Of a DNA stretch of 47,757 nt, positions 47,705-47,757 are shown in pieces. Origin of the DNA: JAHECQ01 sp047638695 (GTDB lineage: Bacteria; Actinomycetota; Acidimicrobiia; Acidimicrobiales; SZUA-35). The notes beneath the pieces were generated by a model. The model worked only from the letters and a program-made list of their open reading frames with translations. It was not told the origin of the DNA and did not search any database. The position numbers and the translations under genes were made by a program. Every line of letters begins with the position of its first letter. Position 1 is the stretch's first letter. The stretch lies in NCBI GenBank assembly GCA_047638695.1, contig JBLINY010000027.1:1-47757 (forward strand). The letters run 5' to 3'.

Positions 47705-47757
47705 GTGGCAAGACGGCGAATCTTTCATGGCTGGAAAGTCGTCGGTGCAGGGGCGGT
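47705..47757 (+). CDS. N-terminus of a probable MFS transporter (cut by window end)
   Basis: Only 17 complete codons are inside the window: MARRRIFHGWKVVGAGA, followed by an incomplete Val codon. This is the typical start of oxalate/formate-antiporter-like MFS proteins (basic residues, then F-x-G-W before the first helix). An alternative ATG at 47727 in another frame gives no recognisable sequence. The promoter-like pair directly upstream supports the GTG. Confidence 0.55.
   Translation, partial: MARRRIFHGWKVVGAGA

Overview
The window looks like chromosomal DNA of a high-GC actinobacterium, most likely class Acidimicrobiia (Ilumatobacter-like). The basis is an F420-type luciferase-family oxidoreductase, CaiB, PhyH, FadD, FadE and P450 catabolic genes, a DUF222-HNH protein, a bL37-like small ribosomal protein, and many starts that look leaderless. 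The lineage is inferred from gene content only. No rRNA, tRNA, CRISPR array, insertion sequence or prophage was seen.

Layout. 1-1810: end of a + strand gene, then a minus-strand block (membrane protein, lipoprotein, membrane protein) in which every member carries a reading-frame break. 1831-13901: accessory catabolism, with an MFS exporter, CoA-transferase, luciferase-like oxidoreductase, PhyH dioxygenase, DUF222-HNH, acyl-CoA synthetase, P450, acyl-CoA dehydrogenase, amidase and an SMP-30-like lactonase. 13941-20393: small membrane protein, phosphoribosyltransferase, M23 peptidase, membrane molybdopterin oxidoreductase, a thioredoxin-fold lipoprotein with an in-frame UGA, then ferredoxin, ferredoxin reductase and a Nudix hydrolase. 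20445-29763: two-component system, degraded EAL protein, MocR-type regulator, metallophosphoesterase, aminopeptidase N and a PfkB kinase. 29778-33595: an LPXTG surface protein with an EAL phosphodiesterase gene upstream. 34029-39971: enoyl-CoA hydratase, class III aminotransferase, EngB, SDR, thioesterase, RidA and an amidohydrolase. 40002-47757: frame-broken DUF2419 (queuosine salvage) gene, bL37-like protein, degenerate GGDEF-EAL protein, YchF, DUF192, RsmI, DUF1697 remnant, DUF2510-DUF4870 membrane protein, pyruvate kinase, and the start of another MFS gene.

The strongest unusual signal is at 17805-18401. A TlpA/thioredoxin-like lipoprotein has UGA in place of the first Cys of its CxxC motif. 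A perfect 7-bp GC hairpin with a GAG loop starts 8 nt after that codon, as expected of a bacterial SECIS. This suggests an unannotated selenoprotein; a nonsense mutation is the alternative. Three tandem 25-bp hairpin-forming repeats follow its stop.

Window-wide patterns are: (i) about ten short tandem duplications (14-25 bp, 2-3 copies), nearly all on gene boundaries and often including the stop codon; (ii) a recurrent TANNNT element 6-9 nt before start codons, which points to leaderless transcripts and helped choose several starts; (iii) about fourfold excess of the palindrome CGATCG over base-composition expectation (hand count); (iv) several broken genes, which are either real decay or single-base errors in the assembly.
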